Shown here: piece after piece, positions 46,809-56,945 of the stretch
Layout: each line of letters begins with the position of its first letter
Numbering within the stretch: position 1 is the first letter of the stretch
Assembly (NCBI RefSeq): GCF_000346465.2
Contig: NC_034009.1
Location: 694,053-758,052 of the forward strand
Source of the DNA: Prunus persica
Taxonomy: Eukaryota > Streptophyta > Magnoliopsida > Rosales > Rosaceae
Direction of reading: 5' to 3'
Length of the DNA stretch: 64,000 nucleotides
Made by a program: the position numbers and the translations under genes
Notes under the pieces: model-generated
What the model was told of the DNA's origin: nothing
Seen by the model: the letters and a program-made list of their open reading frames with translations, nothing else
Database searches by the model: none

Positions 46809-47150
46809 TGTGAGAATGTGGAGGTGAAAATGTCATACATTGGAAAGTTAGAAAACTTTGGAGTTGGAAGTGCTTATAAGGTGTTGGGCTACTCCCCCTT
46901 ATTGCCAATTGGTTTTGGGGTAGAACCTCAACTTCCTTCATGGTATCAGAGCGGGTTAGCCTACATGTGAAAGCCCAATGGCCACACGTGCTCCACGTCA
47001 CCCAATACGTGTTGTCCACATGTTAGGCTTAAAAAATTTGCCACACATACGGGACTATATGAGAATATAAAGGTGAAAATGTCTTACATTGAAAAGTTAA
47101 ACATCTTCTATAAAGGAATATTGTATTAGGGTTGCTAGACACTGAGTTGT
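46809..47150 (+). mobile_element. TRIM retroelement remnant
   Basis: The left LTR runs from TGTGAGAATGTGGAGG (46809) to CTTCCTTCA (46940). TGGTATCAGAGC (46941-46952), the initiator-Met tRNA primer-binding site, follows immediately. After about 105 bp of noncoding interior a diverged second LTR begins at about 47058 (TATGAGAATATAAAGG). There are no coding domains. It is a family member of 33048-33311. Confidence 0.75.
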
Positions 47151-47620
47151 TTGTTAGCTTTTCTTTCTTTTATGTAATTTACCCCTTTGTTAATTCAGAA
47201 TAAAATAAAATAAAATAAAATACCACTTCATGTAAACTCCAGCCTGCAATGAAAATACAAGTTTATGTTTAAGAGCATTTATCTAAAGTCCTAGATTTGA
47301 TTTCCCCTCCTTTAATATCACTTGTATTAAAATTAAAATAAAAACAACAAGTGCTTATTTTCTAAACACAAGAACAACCACAATTAAAATTTTAACTGTG
47401 ATCTTTGGTCATACTCCCCTAACCTCTCAACTCCCATTTTCTTCTCCCAATCATATTTATTATTCATTTCCTTATGCAAAATTTCCATTTGACATAAATA
47501 ATGGAAACAAATTGAAAGCTTATGTACTTGTGTATTTTGAAAAGTTCCAACACAGTCTCCATTTGTGAAAAAAAGAAAATCCTTCTAAGGACATTTAAGT
47601 CTATTTAAGTAATTTTTTGG

Positions 47621-48448
47621 TAGCTAGTAGGGTATAGTTAGGGGTGGGCATTTGAACAGGTGAACCGATGAATATAGCTGAAAAAATTGTGTTGACTAAA
47701 AAAGTCAACCTAGGCTCAAAAATTGAACCGGACCACTTTAGATCGATTCCCGTCCTGATTCTTGTCTTGGAAGAGTCGGTATAAATCAAACTGGACCGAT
47801 TATGTTATGTTTACTTATTCATTTATATCCAAAATTATTAGTAAGTCTAATTAATATTCAATTAATATTAGTAACTCCAAGTAATATCTATATATATTTT
47901 AGCCCAATTAATATCCAAATGTCTTAGTACCAATTTATACCCAACTAAATAACTACTCTAGCCCAATTTCTTTTTCTTTTCGGTGAATCATATCCGTTCT
48001 TGTTGCGCCTCCATCTTTCTTTTCTCTTTTCACCTATTTATTTCTATTTATCTTCCTATACATCCATTCACCTCTTTCTCTCTTATTTTATCCATTGTAC
48101 ATATTTTTCTCAATTTTCAATTTTGTATACATCATATTTCTTTCTTCTTCCCATATTTATATTTTTATCTTTCCAAACCGAAAACTGGGTTGAACCAAAT
48201 CGAAACCGCATAGGTCGGGTTTGGTTTTGTTCTTCTAAACACTTTCTATAAAAATCGGATTATGTGTAAGTTTCGATTTCGATTCCAATTCAAGGGGAAA
48301 ACCGGACCGTGCCCACCCCTAGGTATAGCTCAGTTCGTTGAGCTCTTCCACCTCCATTTATGTGGACATAGATTCGAAACCCCTAGGCACCTAATGAATA
48401 TTTTTGTAAACCCCCTCCTCCAATCGCTTGTTTGTACTATAAAAAAAA
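47621..48448 (+). mobile_element. tRNA-derived SINE split by a hAT element
   Basis: Box A (TAGCTCAGTTCGTTGAGC) and box B (AGATTCGAAACCC) at 48325-48380 are followed by an A tail. The SINE is flanked by AAGTAATTTTTTGG (47607-47620) and AAGTAATTTTTTTTGG (48449-48464). Its first 18 bp lie left of the hAT-like insert at 47639-48321 and the rest lies to the right. Confidence 0.8.
47639..48321 (+). mobile_element. hAT-like nonautonomous element, intact copy
   Basis: This 683-bp element has ends TAGGGGTGGGCA and TGCCCACCCCTA and is flanked by GGTATAGT (47631-47638) and GGTATAGC (48322-48329). It is the reverse orientation of 10706-11694 and shows the unoccupied site for the Cassandra LTR (TTTTATCTTTCC near 48165). 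Open frames across its pyrimidine-rich part are artefacts. Confidence 0.85.
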
Positions 48449-48464
48449 AAGTAATTTTTTTTGG

Positions 48465-48989
48465 CTATATTTGAAAGTTTCTGTAAAAACTAACATATTT
48501 TTGGCCATTAGAAAAACTCCATTTGTACTCTGCCTACTATGTATAAGGAGAAAAATACATTACAACTCCGTTCAACTTGGTGTAGAGTTAAATTGAAGTA
48601 ATATTTGTTAAGATAGAAAATTGAAAGTCCAATGTTTGCTATTCATAACTCAGGTATAAAAAGAGATGCCACAATTTAAATGATAGTCTTCAGGACAAGA
48701 AGTAAATGAACTATTCATAACAAGAAAACTTCTTAATGATAAGATCCCAACCTTGGATATAACTACCAAACTATAATTTTTTTTTTTCTTTAAATGACAA
48801 GTGATTTTTAATTTATTTATTTATTCAGATTTAAATGACAAGTGATTTCTTTATATGCTTTGAAATGAAAAGCAGCGACCACTTCCCCTTTGCCTGTTAG
48901 GCATTCTATATTTTTATTCTACAATATCATCAATCAATTAGGTGCTTATTTTCTTAAAAAAGGAAAAACAACCACCCCGAACAGCAATA
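48465..48989. other. AT-rich spacer
   Basis: No gene. 48856-48900 resembles 46756-46808 (both end CCTGTTAG), so the TRIM at 46809 sits in a sequence also present here without it. Confidence 0.45.
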
Positions 48990-49141
48990 CATTCTTCTTG
49001 ATCTGTTATAACTTCCCAGCAATGAGTGTGTAAACATCAAAGCAAACAACTAAAAACAATTGTAAGAACACACGGGAGATTATAACAAAAAAAAGTCAAA
49101 ATTGAACAGGCCGGCTTACAACTACCATCCATCTATCTCCC

Positions 49142-49148
49142 TTATATA
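49142..49148 (+). promoter_or_regulatory. TATA box of beta-galactosidase copy B
   Basis: TTATATA lies 105 bp upstream of the ATG at 49253, conserved in position with copy A. Transcription would be expected to begin near 49170-49180, downstream of the GTG at 49154, which supports the ATG at 49253 as the start. Confidence 0.6.
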
Positions 49149-49252
49149 CAATTGTGTTTCGTGGAGTTTCATTGCAAACTGTTTCTGGCCAAGGCCTCCA
49201 TCTAAGGAGGAGCAAATTTCTTGGCCAAACCAAAAGACTTAACATACATACA

Positions 49253-51811
49253 ATGGCGGTATCTGTTAGCCGGGTGCTCTTGATTTCCCTCATTTCCATG
49301 GTTATCTCTGCCGCAATCGTCCATGCCAAAGGACGTGGACATCATGGTCACAGAGGGAAGCATCTTCGTCATCAGAATCAGAATCAATCAGTGCAGGGCG
49401 GCCCCGTGACATATGATGGGAGGTCACTGATTATCAACGGAAAACGAGAGCTTCTGTTTTCGGGTGCAATCCATTACACTCGAAGCACGCCGGAAATGTG
49501 GCCGGATCTTATCAAGAAGGCGAAACATGGAGGCTTGAACATGATTGAAACTTATGTGTTCTGGAACATTCATGAGCCTGTGCAAGGGCAGTACAATTTT
49601 GAAGGAAACTATGATTTGGTGAGGTTTATTATGCTGGTTCAGGAGTACAAAATGTATGCTACCATTAGGCTTGGGCCATTCATCCAAGCTGAATGGAACC
49701 ACGGAGGACTTCCTTATTGGCTAAGGGAGGTCCCTGGCGTCATATTCCGTTCCGATAGCGAAGCATTCAAGTACCACATGGAGAAGTATGTGCAGCTGAT
49801 CGTAAACAAGTTGAAGGAGGCGAAGCTATTTGCTCCACAAGGAGGCCCCATCGTCTTGGCTCAAATTGAAAATGAGTACAATATGGTCCAGCTTGCGTAT
49901 AGAGAGTTGGGAAACAATTATGTGAGGTGGGCAGCAGCCATGGCAGTGCAGCAGAACATCGGAGTACCATGGGTCATGTGCAAGCAGAAGGACGCTCCTG
50001 ATCCAGTCATTAATACTTGCAATGGAAGGCAATGTGGAGATACTTTCATGGGCCCGAATAAACCCTACAAGCCAACTCTGTGGACTGAGAACTGGACTGC
50101 TCAATACAGAGTATTTGGAGACCCACCTTCACAAAGACCAGTAGAGGATATTGCATTTGCAGTTGCGCGCTTTTTCTCAAAGAAAGGGTCTCTAACCAAC
50201 TACTATATGTACCATGGTGGCACAAATTTTGGAAGAACAAGTGCTATTTTCACAACTACTCGCTACTACGACGAAGCTCCTCTCGATGAATATGGTTTGC
50301 CAAGGGACCCCAAATGGAGTCACCTCAGGGATTTACACAAGGCTTTAAGGCTATCCAGGAAGTCTATGCTTTGGGGAGTTCCTGGAGTCCAAAAGATGAG
50401 CGCAGACACAGAGGTTTATTTCTATGAGATGCCCGCCACAGACATCTGTGCTGCTTTCTTGACCAACAATAACCTCACAACGGAAGCAACTGTTAGTTGG
50501 AGAGGTCAGGATTATTACCTGCCACCGCATTCTGTTAGTATCCTCCCTGATTGTAAGACCATTGTCTTCAACACTCAAACGATTGTTGCGCAACATAATT
50601 CTAGGAACTTCGTTCGATCAACCGTTGCCAATAATCATAAATGGATGAAGTATGCAGAACCCATTCCAAGCACCCTTCAAGTGCCGGTAAATAATCCAAC
50701 ACCGCTGGAGCTGTACACCTTGCTAAAAGATACCTCAGACTACGCATGGTACACCACTAGCCTTGCACTGAATCCACAAGACTTGCCCAGGAAGGAAAGC
50801 ATTCAACCAGTTCTTCGAATTGCCAGTCTTGGTCATGCATTGCACCTGTTTGTCAACGGGGAGTATATTGGTTTTGGACATGGAAGCCACGATGAGAAGA
50901 GCTTCGTCTTAGAGAAACCTGTTCACTTTAAGGCAGGTGTCAACCAGATAACGCTGCTTGCCATGACACTGGGACTCCCGGATGGTGGAGCCTATATGGA
51001 GCACAGGTATGCAGGGCCTAATCTCGTAATAGTCCTTGGATTGAACACTGGAACACTGGACATTACAAAGAATGGATGGGGACATCAGGTTGGTCTGAAT
51101 GGAGAAAAGCTTCAAGTGTTCACTGAGGAGGGATCAAAACAAGTTCAATGGGATAAAACAAAGGGATCAGCACAGGGTCTCACATGGTACAAGACTTACT
51201 TTGATGCTCCAGAAGGTAATAACCCTGTCGCCATTCGAATGACTGGTATGGGAAAGGGAATGATCTGGGTTAATGGTAAAAGCATCGGCCGTCACTGGAT
51301 GTCCTTCCTCTCTCCTCTTGGAGAACCAACTCAATCCGAGTACCACATTCCAAGATCTTTCATCAAGCCTACACAAAATCTTCTCGTTGTGTTGGAGGAG
51401 CAGCCAGGGAAACCCAAACACATTGAGATCCTAACCGTCAACAGAGATACTATCTGTAGCTTCATTACCGAGTACCATCCTCCAAATGTCAAGTCATGGG
51501 CAAGGCAGGACAGCGTTTTCCGACCTGTTTTAGATGTTATCAGATCATCCGCCGACATCAAGTGTCCAGACAACAAGAAGGTTGTTGCTGTTGAGTTTGC
51601 AAGCTTCGGCGATCCACCAGCTGGCTCATGTGGAAGCTACGTCTTGGGCAAATGCAACTCCCCTGTATCTAAGGAGGTGGTTGAGCAACATTGCTTGGGA
51701 AAATCCAGCTGTTCCGTCCCGATTGACCGCAACCTTTTCTTTAAGAACACTACTGATGGTTGCCCAGGTATCAAGAAGACACTTGCTTTCCAAGTCAAGT
51801 GCGCCATATAA
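49253..51811 (+). CDS. Beta-galactosidase, GH35 with SUEL lectin domain (852 aa), copy B
   Basis: One exon of 853 codons. A signal peptide (MAVSVSRVLLISLISMVISA) and a short His/Arg-rich linker precede the GH35 catalytic domain, with GGPIVLAQIENEYN (Glu208 at 49874-49876) and WTENW (Glu279 at 50087-50089). Beta-sandwich regions follow, then a SUEL galactose-binding lectin domain from Cys771. Every catalytic motif is intact, so it is likely a functional secreted enzyme acting on galactan side chains or arabinogalactan proteins. No intron is present, unlike typical plant GH35 genes. Differences from copy A are scattered conservative replacements without frameshifts, suggesting that both copies are maintained. 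Confidence 0.95.
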   Translation: MAVSVSRVLLISLISMVISAAIVHAKGRGHHGHRGKHLRHQNQNQSVQGGPVTYDGRSLIINGKRELLFSGAIHYTRSTPEMWPDLIKKAKHGGLNMIETYVFWNIHEPVQGQYNFEGNYDLVRFIMLVQEYKMYATIRLGPFIQAEWNHGGLPYWLREVPGVIFRSDSEAFKYHMEKYVQLIVNKLKEAKLFAPQGGPIVLAQIENEYNMVQLAYRELGNNYVRWAAAMAVQQNIGVPWVMCKQKDAPDPVINTCNGRQCGDTFMGPNKPYKPTLWTENWTAQYRVFGDPPSQRPVEDIAFAVARFFSKKGSLTNYYMYHGGTNFGRTSAIFTTTRYYDEAPLDEYGLPRDPKWSHLRDLHKALRLSRKSMLWGVPGVQKMSADTEVYFYEMPATDICAAFLTNNNLTTEATVSWRGQDYYLPPHSVSILPDCKTIVFNTQTIVAQHNSRNFVRSTVANNHKWMKYAEPIPSTLQVPVNNPTPLELYTLLKDTSDYAWYTTSLALNPQDLPRKESIQPVLRIASLGHALHLFVNGEYIGFGHGSHDEKSFVLEKPVHFKAGVNQITLLAMTLGLPDGGAYMEHRYAGPNLVIVLGLNTGTLDITKNGWGHQVGLNGEKLQVFTEEGSKQVQWDKTKGSAQGLTWYKTYFDAPEGNNPVAIRMTGMGKGMIWVNGKSIGRHWMSFLSPLGEPTQSEYHIPRSFIKPTQNLLVVLEEQPGKPKHIEILTVNRDTICSFITEYHPPNVKSWARQDSVFRPVLDVIRSSADIKCPDNKKVVAVEFASFGDPPAGSCGSYVLGKCNSPVSKEVVEQHCLGKSSCSVPIDRNLFFKNTTDGCPGIKKTLAFQVKCAI

Positions 51812-52358
51812 AACTACAAGTTGTTGGAAGAGAGAATTAATGTTCTGTGTGATATTGTCATTATGAATTCAGTTAAAGATACTAGTTCAATCTTAAGATC
51901 CTCGAAGCACAAATTTATATTTCTTTCTTTCTATGAATTATGTATTCGAATTCAAGAGTATGTATCTAGCTTTTCTTTGCGCTATCAAATATACACTCGT
52001 GAATCAGTAGAACCTTCACAGTTGAATCCACTAATTCTTCATCACCCATAAATGTGAGTGTGACAACATCATCCCAACAAATATAATATAAAAGAGTTGA
52101 AATTTCCTTTGCCCTCCTCTTCATTAGTTGAATTCCTATAGACAAATGTGAAAACACTGAATTCTTGCAGTAAATGATCAAGCGCTACCCAATATAAGTT
52201 AACACGGTGCTAATCATTTGCGTGGCTCGCTTCATAAAAATTCCTAGACAAACGTGTTCAGTCAAATAAATATACATTTGAGATGAAATTAGTAAAATAG
52301 ATATACTAGCTATGATCAAACATTTCTTTAGTCAAGTAGTCAAATAAATTTATTTTTA
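51812..52358 (+). other. 3' flank of beta-galactosidase copy B
   Basis: Noncoding; includes the 3' UTR. Most of it (to about 52330) is repeated at 56398-56945, downstream of the third beta-galactosidase fragment. Confidence 0.6.
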
Positions 52359-53584
52359 AGGTAAATTACAGTAAACTCCCCAATCTATACGGTTATTTAC
52401 GAGTTCATACACAATTTTGGGAACATTTATTAATACATACTCAACATTGTGGAAAACTTACAATTTACTCCTTCCGTTTGGACAAATAAATAATAAAAAA
52501 TTATATACATGTTAAAAATAATTTTTAAATAATATTAAAATCATTAAAAATGAAAAAAAAAATTTCTCCACTCTCCTCTCCTACCCAGCCAACCCTCTCT
52601 CCCTCCGGACTCAACCTCACCTCTCAGCCACCCGACTCCCATCGACGACCCCAAAACCCAACTCTCTTTCTCCCTCCTCCTCATAAGATTCCAATACCTC
52701 AAAATTAAACTACCATCGCACAATCAACTTTGCCTAGAAAGGGAATAATTCTCAAACAACAGAAACATATCTTTGGTTGGTAGGGAACTAGTCTAGGAGC
52801 AATTTCGGAATCTACAGCTGAGGGTTCACCTACTTTTCCATGGCTATTTGCCACAATCCAGCAGATGGGTTTAATTTCATTGAAGAAATTCTCCACTAAT
52901 TGTAAATAACTTGTCTTATCAGGCACTTTTCTGTTTTGAATTTTCACAAGAAAACATCGGGAAAGCCCTCGATCTAGCTTGGTCACGACCTCCATTTTCT
53001 CTGGTGCTTCGTCGTCGGCTTTCTGCATCGAGTGAATGGCAACTCCTGGATATTTTTGAGGATGGCAGCGGCTGGAGATTTTCCAGCTTCCTCGTCGGCG
53101 AAATTTCAATGGCTGTGGACGGCGTGAGCCCTTGGGCTTGGAAGTTGAAGACCCCTTGTCCCGGTGGTATGTGACGTCAACGTCGGAGTCTGAATCGGCA
53201 AGGAGCAGCTCCACCGTTTGTGGTTAGGGGAGGCGTGGCTGTTGGGTTTAGGTTTGGTGGTACAGGTGGATCAGACGGAGGAGGGTTTGGTGGTAGAGGC
53301 TATGGAGGAAGAGAGAGAGAGAGAATTCTGGGTCTGGTTCAATATATATATATATTAAAACAAATTTTTATTAATTTTTAGTCCACATGGAAGTCCACGT
53401 CGTTTAACAAAGGGGTCTTACTTTTGACACATCAGCATTTAACAGACTAACTAACAGTTTGGTTAACGAATGGGGAAAATTGTAGGTTTTTCATGACGTT
53501 GAGTATGTACTCGTAAATGTCCCTAAAATTGGACATGAACTCGTAAATGATCCTATAGATTGGGAGGCTTATCGTAGTTTATCA
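52359..53584. mobile_element. Mutator-like element with captured DNA (Pack-MULE candidate)
   Basis: It has long terminal inverted repeats of about 110 bp: CCCCAATCTATACGG, TTTACGAGTTCAT and ACATACTCAAC on the left, and their complements on the right. It is flanked by a perfect 9-bp duplication TTATTTTTA (52350-52358, 53585-53593). The interior has no transposase. It is GC-richer than its surroundings and holds a 169-codon minus-strand frame (53214-52705) and a Gly-rich-coding stretch near 53220-53310. The frame lacks an ATG at its start. Confidence 0.8.
52705..53214 (-). pseudogene. Captured gene fragment inside the Mutator-like element
   Basis: The 169-codon frame opens with GTG after an upstream in-frame TAA, so no normal start codon exists. 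It encodes an acidic start (DSDSDVDVTYHRDKG), a basic middle (RRPQPLKFRRRGSWK) and a Cys-rich end. I do not recognise the source gene. It is most simply a fragment of host exonic sequence carried by the element. Confidence 0.5.
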
Positions 53585-53789
53585 TTATTTTTATATCAAT
53601 ATTACAATAGAGCCGGCAGCACCAGAGTACCCTCACAGTTTTCAGTTTTTTTGTGTGGTCAAATCACAGTTTTTACTCTTTTTTTTTGGGTCAAATCACA
53701 GTTTTCACTTCGACCTTGTCTTTTGACCAAGCAGTTAGTGGTCTTTCGACAATCAGACTTAGTAAAGAAGATTTGTTAAGGTCTTGTAT

Positions 53790-55543
53790 AGAGATGATAA
53801 TTATGAATTATTGAACCTCCATTTCCAAGTGTCATATCGTAGGAAACTTGTGAGTCATTTTATGGTCATCTATGATGTCATGAAACAAAAATTGAAAGGA
53901 GAATTAGCATCACATAGATTGTGCCTCACAATGGACACTTAGACAAGTATTCAAAACATAAATTACTTGATGATCACGACACACTGCATAGATGGTGAAT
54001 GGAACTTGCATAAAATAGTTTTGAACTTTTGTGTCATTGCTAATTATAAGAAGAACTCAATTGGTAAACTCCTTGAGATTTGTTTGCTTGCTTGGGATAT
54101 GAAGTAGATACTAAAAGTACGGCTGATAATGCTTCTTCAAATACAAAGGCAATAGATTACTTGAAGTCAAAGATGGCTCATTGGAGAAATGGTAGCCTTG
54201 TGTTAGGGGGAAATTACATGCATGTTAGGTGCTGTGCTTATATTGTCAATTTGATAGTTCAAGATGACTTGAAAAAGTTAGAGAAAAGTGTATTGTCAAT
54301 AATGAATGTGGTTAGGTGTGTAAGATCATCTCCACAAAGGTTAAAGGATTTTAAGGCTTGTATTCTCAAGGAGCAAATTGAATGCAAGAGGCTTGTGGTG
54401 TTGGATGTACCAACTAGGTGGAATTCCACATATATGATGTTAGATGCCGCTTTGAAGTTAAAAAAAGCTTTTGTGAGAATAATAGAAGAAGATGATGGTC
54501 CATTTATGTCTTGGTTTGGTGAAGAAGAACTGGTTGACGAAGATAAGGTGGTTGTATATCATAAGACTAAAAAGAGGGTAGGGCCACCAACTGATGAAGA
54601 TTGGAATAATGCTCTTACATTTGTTAATTTTTTAAAGATATTTAATGAGATGACATTGAATATGAATGTTTATTTGCATTTCGCTTCTCACACTACCTTT
54701 CATGATTTGATTTGTAATGAATGGTGAAATTGATGATTTGTTCTTAGGAGAAGAGCAATTCCTAAGTGAAACTCACACCTCCATGGTTTTAAATGACATG
54801 GCGCATAGCATGAAGATGAAATTTGAGATGTATTAGGGTGATCTTGATAAATTAAACAAACTTTTGATGGTAGCACTTGTTCTTGATCCTCGATACAAGT
54901 TGGGGAACTTAGAGTTTGTATTGAAGAGTCGGTTTGAAAAATCAGAAAATGCTATTAAAAAGAAGAATTAAGTAAAAGAGCTTTTAATGAAGCTTTATGA
55001 GGAGTATGACATCTCATCAACACCTAGCACTTAATGTAGTAATCCTAGTGCTAATAGTGGTATTAGTGGTACTATAATGCTATTAGTACGACTATGATAA
55101 ATTCTAGCCTACAACTAGGGGGAAAGAAATGAAGGTAAATGAAGGAAAGTTGGATAAAAGAATCTCAAGCAAATGACACTGTGATATTGAAGCATGAGAT
55201 TGATAGGTACATAACCGACCCTATTGAAAAAGTGATTTCCGACTTCGATATTTTGAAGTGGTGGAAATTGAATGGAGTTAAATATCCGGGTTTGGCACTT
55301 ATTGCAAAGGATGTGCTTGCTATCCCAGTATTAACAGTGGCTTCGAAATCATGTTTTAACACGGGTGGTTAGGTAATTAATTTATTATGTGCTTCTTTGA
55401 CTCTTAAGATTGTGGAGGCCTTAATTTGTTCTCAAAATTGCTTAAGGTATGTTGACATCTCCTCTTTACAGTATGAGCAAACCATTCAAGAGATGGAGTT
55501 TTATGAATTAGTTGAGTCAGGTATTTGTTTCTCATTTTATATG

Positions 55544-55545
<2 letters not shown>
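53790..55545 (+). pseudogene. hAT (ZBED/RICESLEEPER-type) transposase pseudogene
   Basis: Conserved blocks appear in order but in shifting frames: a T(S/W)IQNINY-type segment near 53940-53990, DNASSNTKAIDYLK (about 54125), HVRCCAYIVNLIVQD and PTRWNSTYMMLD in the open part 54080-54727, VLDPRYKLGNLEF (about 54880), and a dimerisation-domain segment FDILKWWKLNG (55245). Several stops and frameshifts (for example near 53938, 54832 and 54970) inactivate it. The terminal repeats of the parent element were not identified. Confidence 0.85.

Positions 55546-55592
<47 letters not shown>
55545..55592. repeat. (CA)n microsatellite
   Basis: About 23 CA repeats at the 3' end of the hAT transposase relic, followed by CATATACAT. 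Confidence 0.9.
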
Positions 55593-55598
<6 letters not shown>

Positions 55599-55605
55599 TT
55601 TCCCT

Positions 55606-55920
55606 TCTATTGAGGGACACCCTTTAGGGACCCTTACGAATTTTGTTTTTCAATGATCCAAACCATCTATTTTTAAAGTCTACATTCATAGGTCATCCTT
55701 GCAAAAAAATTAGACAAATCAGAAATTGTTTTGACATCCAATTTTGTACACGGTATTTTAAGAAACTACTAAAATTTCGATATTTCAATTGAATGGTCAA
55801 ATGATATCGGATTCTAATGATTTTGTATAGAGATAATCTTTGAATGCATATCTACAAAATAAACTGTTTGGATTAGTGAAATATAATACAGAGTAACCTA
55901 TAAAGGTGTCCCTCAAATAA
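55606..55920. mobile_element. MITE-like element
   Basis: The ends ATTGAGGGACACC and GGTGTCCCTCAAAT are inverted repeats about 315 bp apart around an AT-rich noncoding interior. A target-site duplication could not be fixed with confidence, so the superfamily is open. Confidence 0.6.
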
Positions 55921-56284
55921 CTTATTTGAGGGATCCCCCAACTGAAGCTCCGTGTATATATGTATATAGTTTGCATGTTTGTCTAATGTTTTAATGTGTT
56001 TATATTTCTCATTTGTAGATCTTATGAGTTTACCCACACTTACCAACTCAAGTCCTGCTACTTTCTAGCAATCACTTAATATGTGATATTATGAGTTTGT
56101 TTTACAATTCGAATAGCTATTTCATTACTAAGTTTTAGAATTGGGAACTTATTGGTGTTTATGTTGCACTTGCAGAGGTTGAAGTTTGGTACATAAAGGC
56201 AACAGCCATGGATCTTCCATTGGTTGTGTTTAAGTTTTTGGGTTCTGTTCAGAATTTTGTAATTTAATTATCAATAAACAAGAG
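55921..56284. other. Intergenic, no gene seen
   Basis: AT-rich DNA between the MITE and the third beta-galactosidase fragment. Confidence 0.45.
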
Positions 56285-56397
56285 CCACAAGCTGGCTCTT
56301 GTGGAAGTCAAGTCTTGGGCAAATGCAACTCCCCTGTATCACTAATGTTTGCCCAGATATCAAGGAAGGCACTTGCTTTCCAAGTCGAGGCATATAA
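56285..56397 (+). pseudogene. Beta-galactosidase 3'-end fragment (third copy)
   Basis: It matches the last part of the SUEL lectin domain coding region of copy B (51613-51811), with an internal deletion of about 85 bp between CCCTGTAT and ACTAATG. The downstream flank to about 56945 also matches the 3' flank of copy B, so this is a DNA-level duplication of the gene end. The 5' part of the gene is absent and the frame is broken. Confidence 0.9.
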
Positions 56398-56945
56398 AAC
56401 TATAAGTCGTTGAAATAGATAATTAATGTTCTAGGCAATATTTGTCATTATGAATTCAGTTAAAGATACTAGTTCAAGTTTAACATCTTCGAAGCACAAA
56501 TTTATGTTTCTTTAACATCTTCGAAGCACAAATTTATGTTTCTTTCTTTGTACCAATTATGTATTCTAATTCAAGGGTATGCATCCTGCTTTTCTTTGTA
56601 CTATTAAATTTACAGCCATGAATCAGTAGAACCTTCACAATTGAATCCACTAATATGAGAAGCAAGGTTTGCTTAATCATCACCAGATCATCACCCATAA
56701 GCTTAGGTACTTCATTTAGGCAACCCAGTTGATATTTCCTTTGCTTCCTCTACCTTGGTAAGTGATCAAGCACTAACAAATATAAGTTAATACGGTGCTA
56801 ATCATTTGTTGGCTCACTTCTTAATGTGACCTCACAGTTTAATTCTTAGATCTTTATTCAAGAGTCATCTCTGCAAAATAAACTGTCAAATCAGAATTTG
56901 TTTAGTCAAATAAATATACTTTTGAGATTGGTATAATTTGTTTAG

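Larger units (their letters stand above)
41901..51811. repeat. Inverted repeat with 2.8-kb arms (beta-galactosidase pair)
   Basis: Arm 1 (41901 to about 44725) and arm 2 (about 48990 to 51811) are inverted copies containing the whole gene and about 260 bp upstream. Similarity stops at the stop codon: after TAA, copy A reads CCAAGAAGACACTTG and copy B reads AACTACAAGTTGTTGG. The spacer of about 4.3 kb holds several transposons and the 100-N gap. Confidence 0.9.

Noticed and set aside
47983..48251. Phe/Ser-rich plus-strand frames
   Set aside because: They lie inside the nonautonomous hAT-like element in pyrimidine-rich sequence. No transposase motifs.
49154..49252. Upstream extension of the beta-galactosidase frame (33 extra codons) in both copies (also 44558-44460)
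   Set aside because: It starts with GTG, not ATG, and lies right beside the TATA box, so it is probably upstream of or at the transcription start. The ATG at 49253/44459 begins a proper signal peptide.
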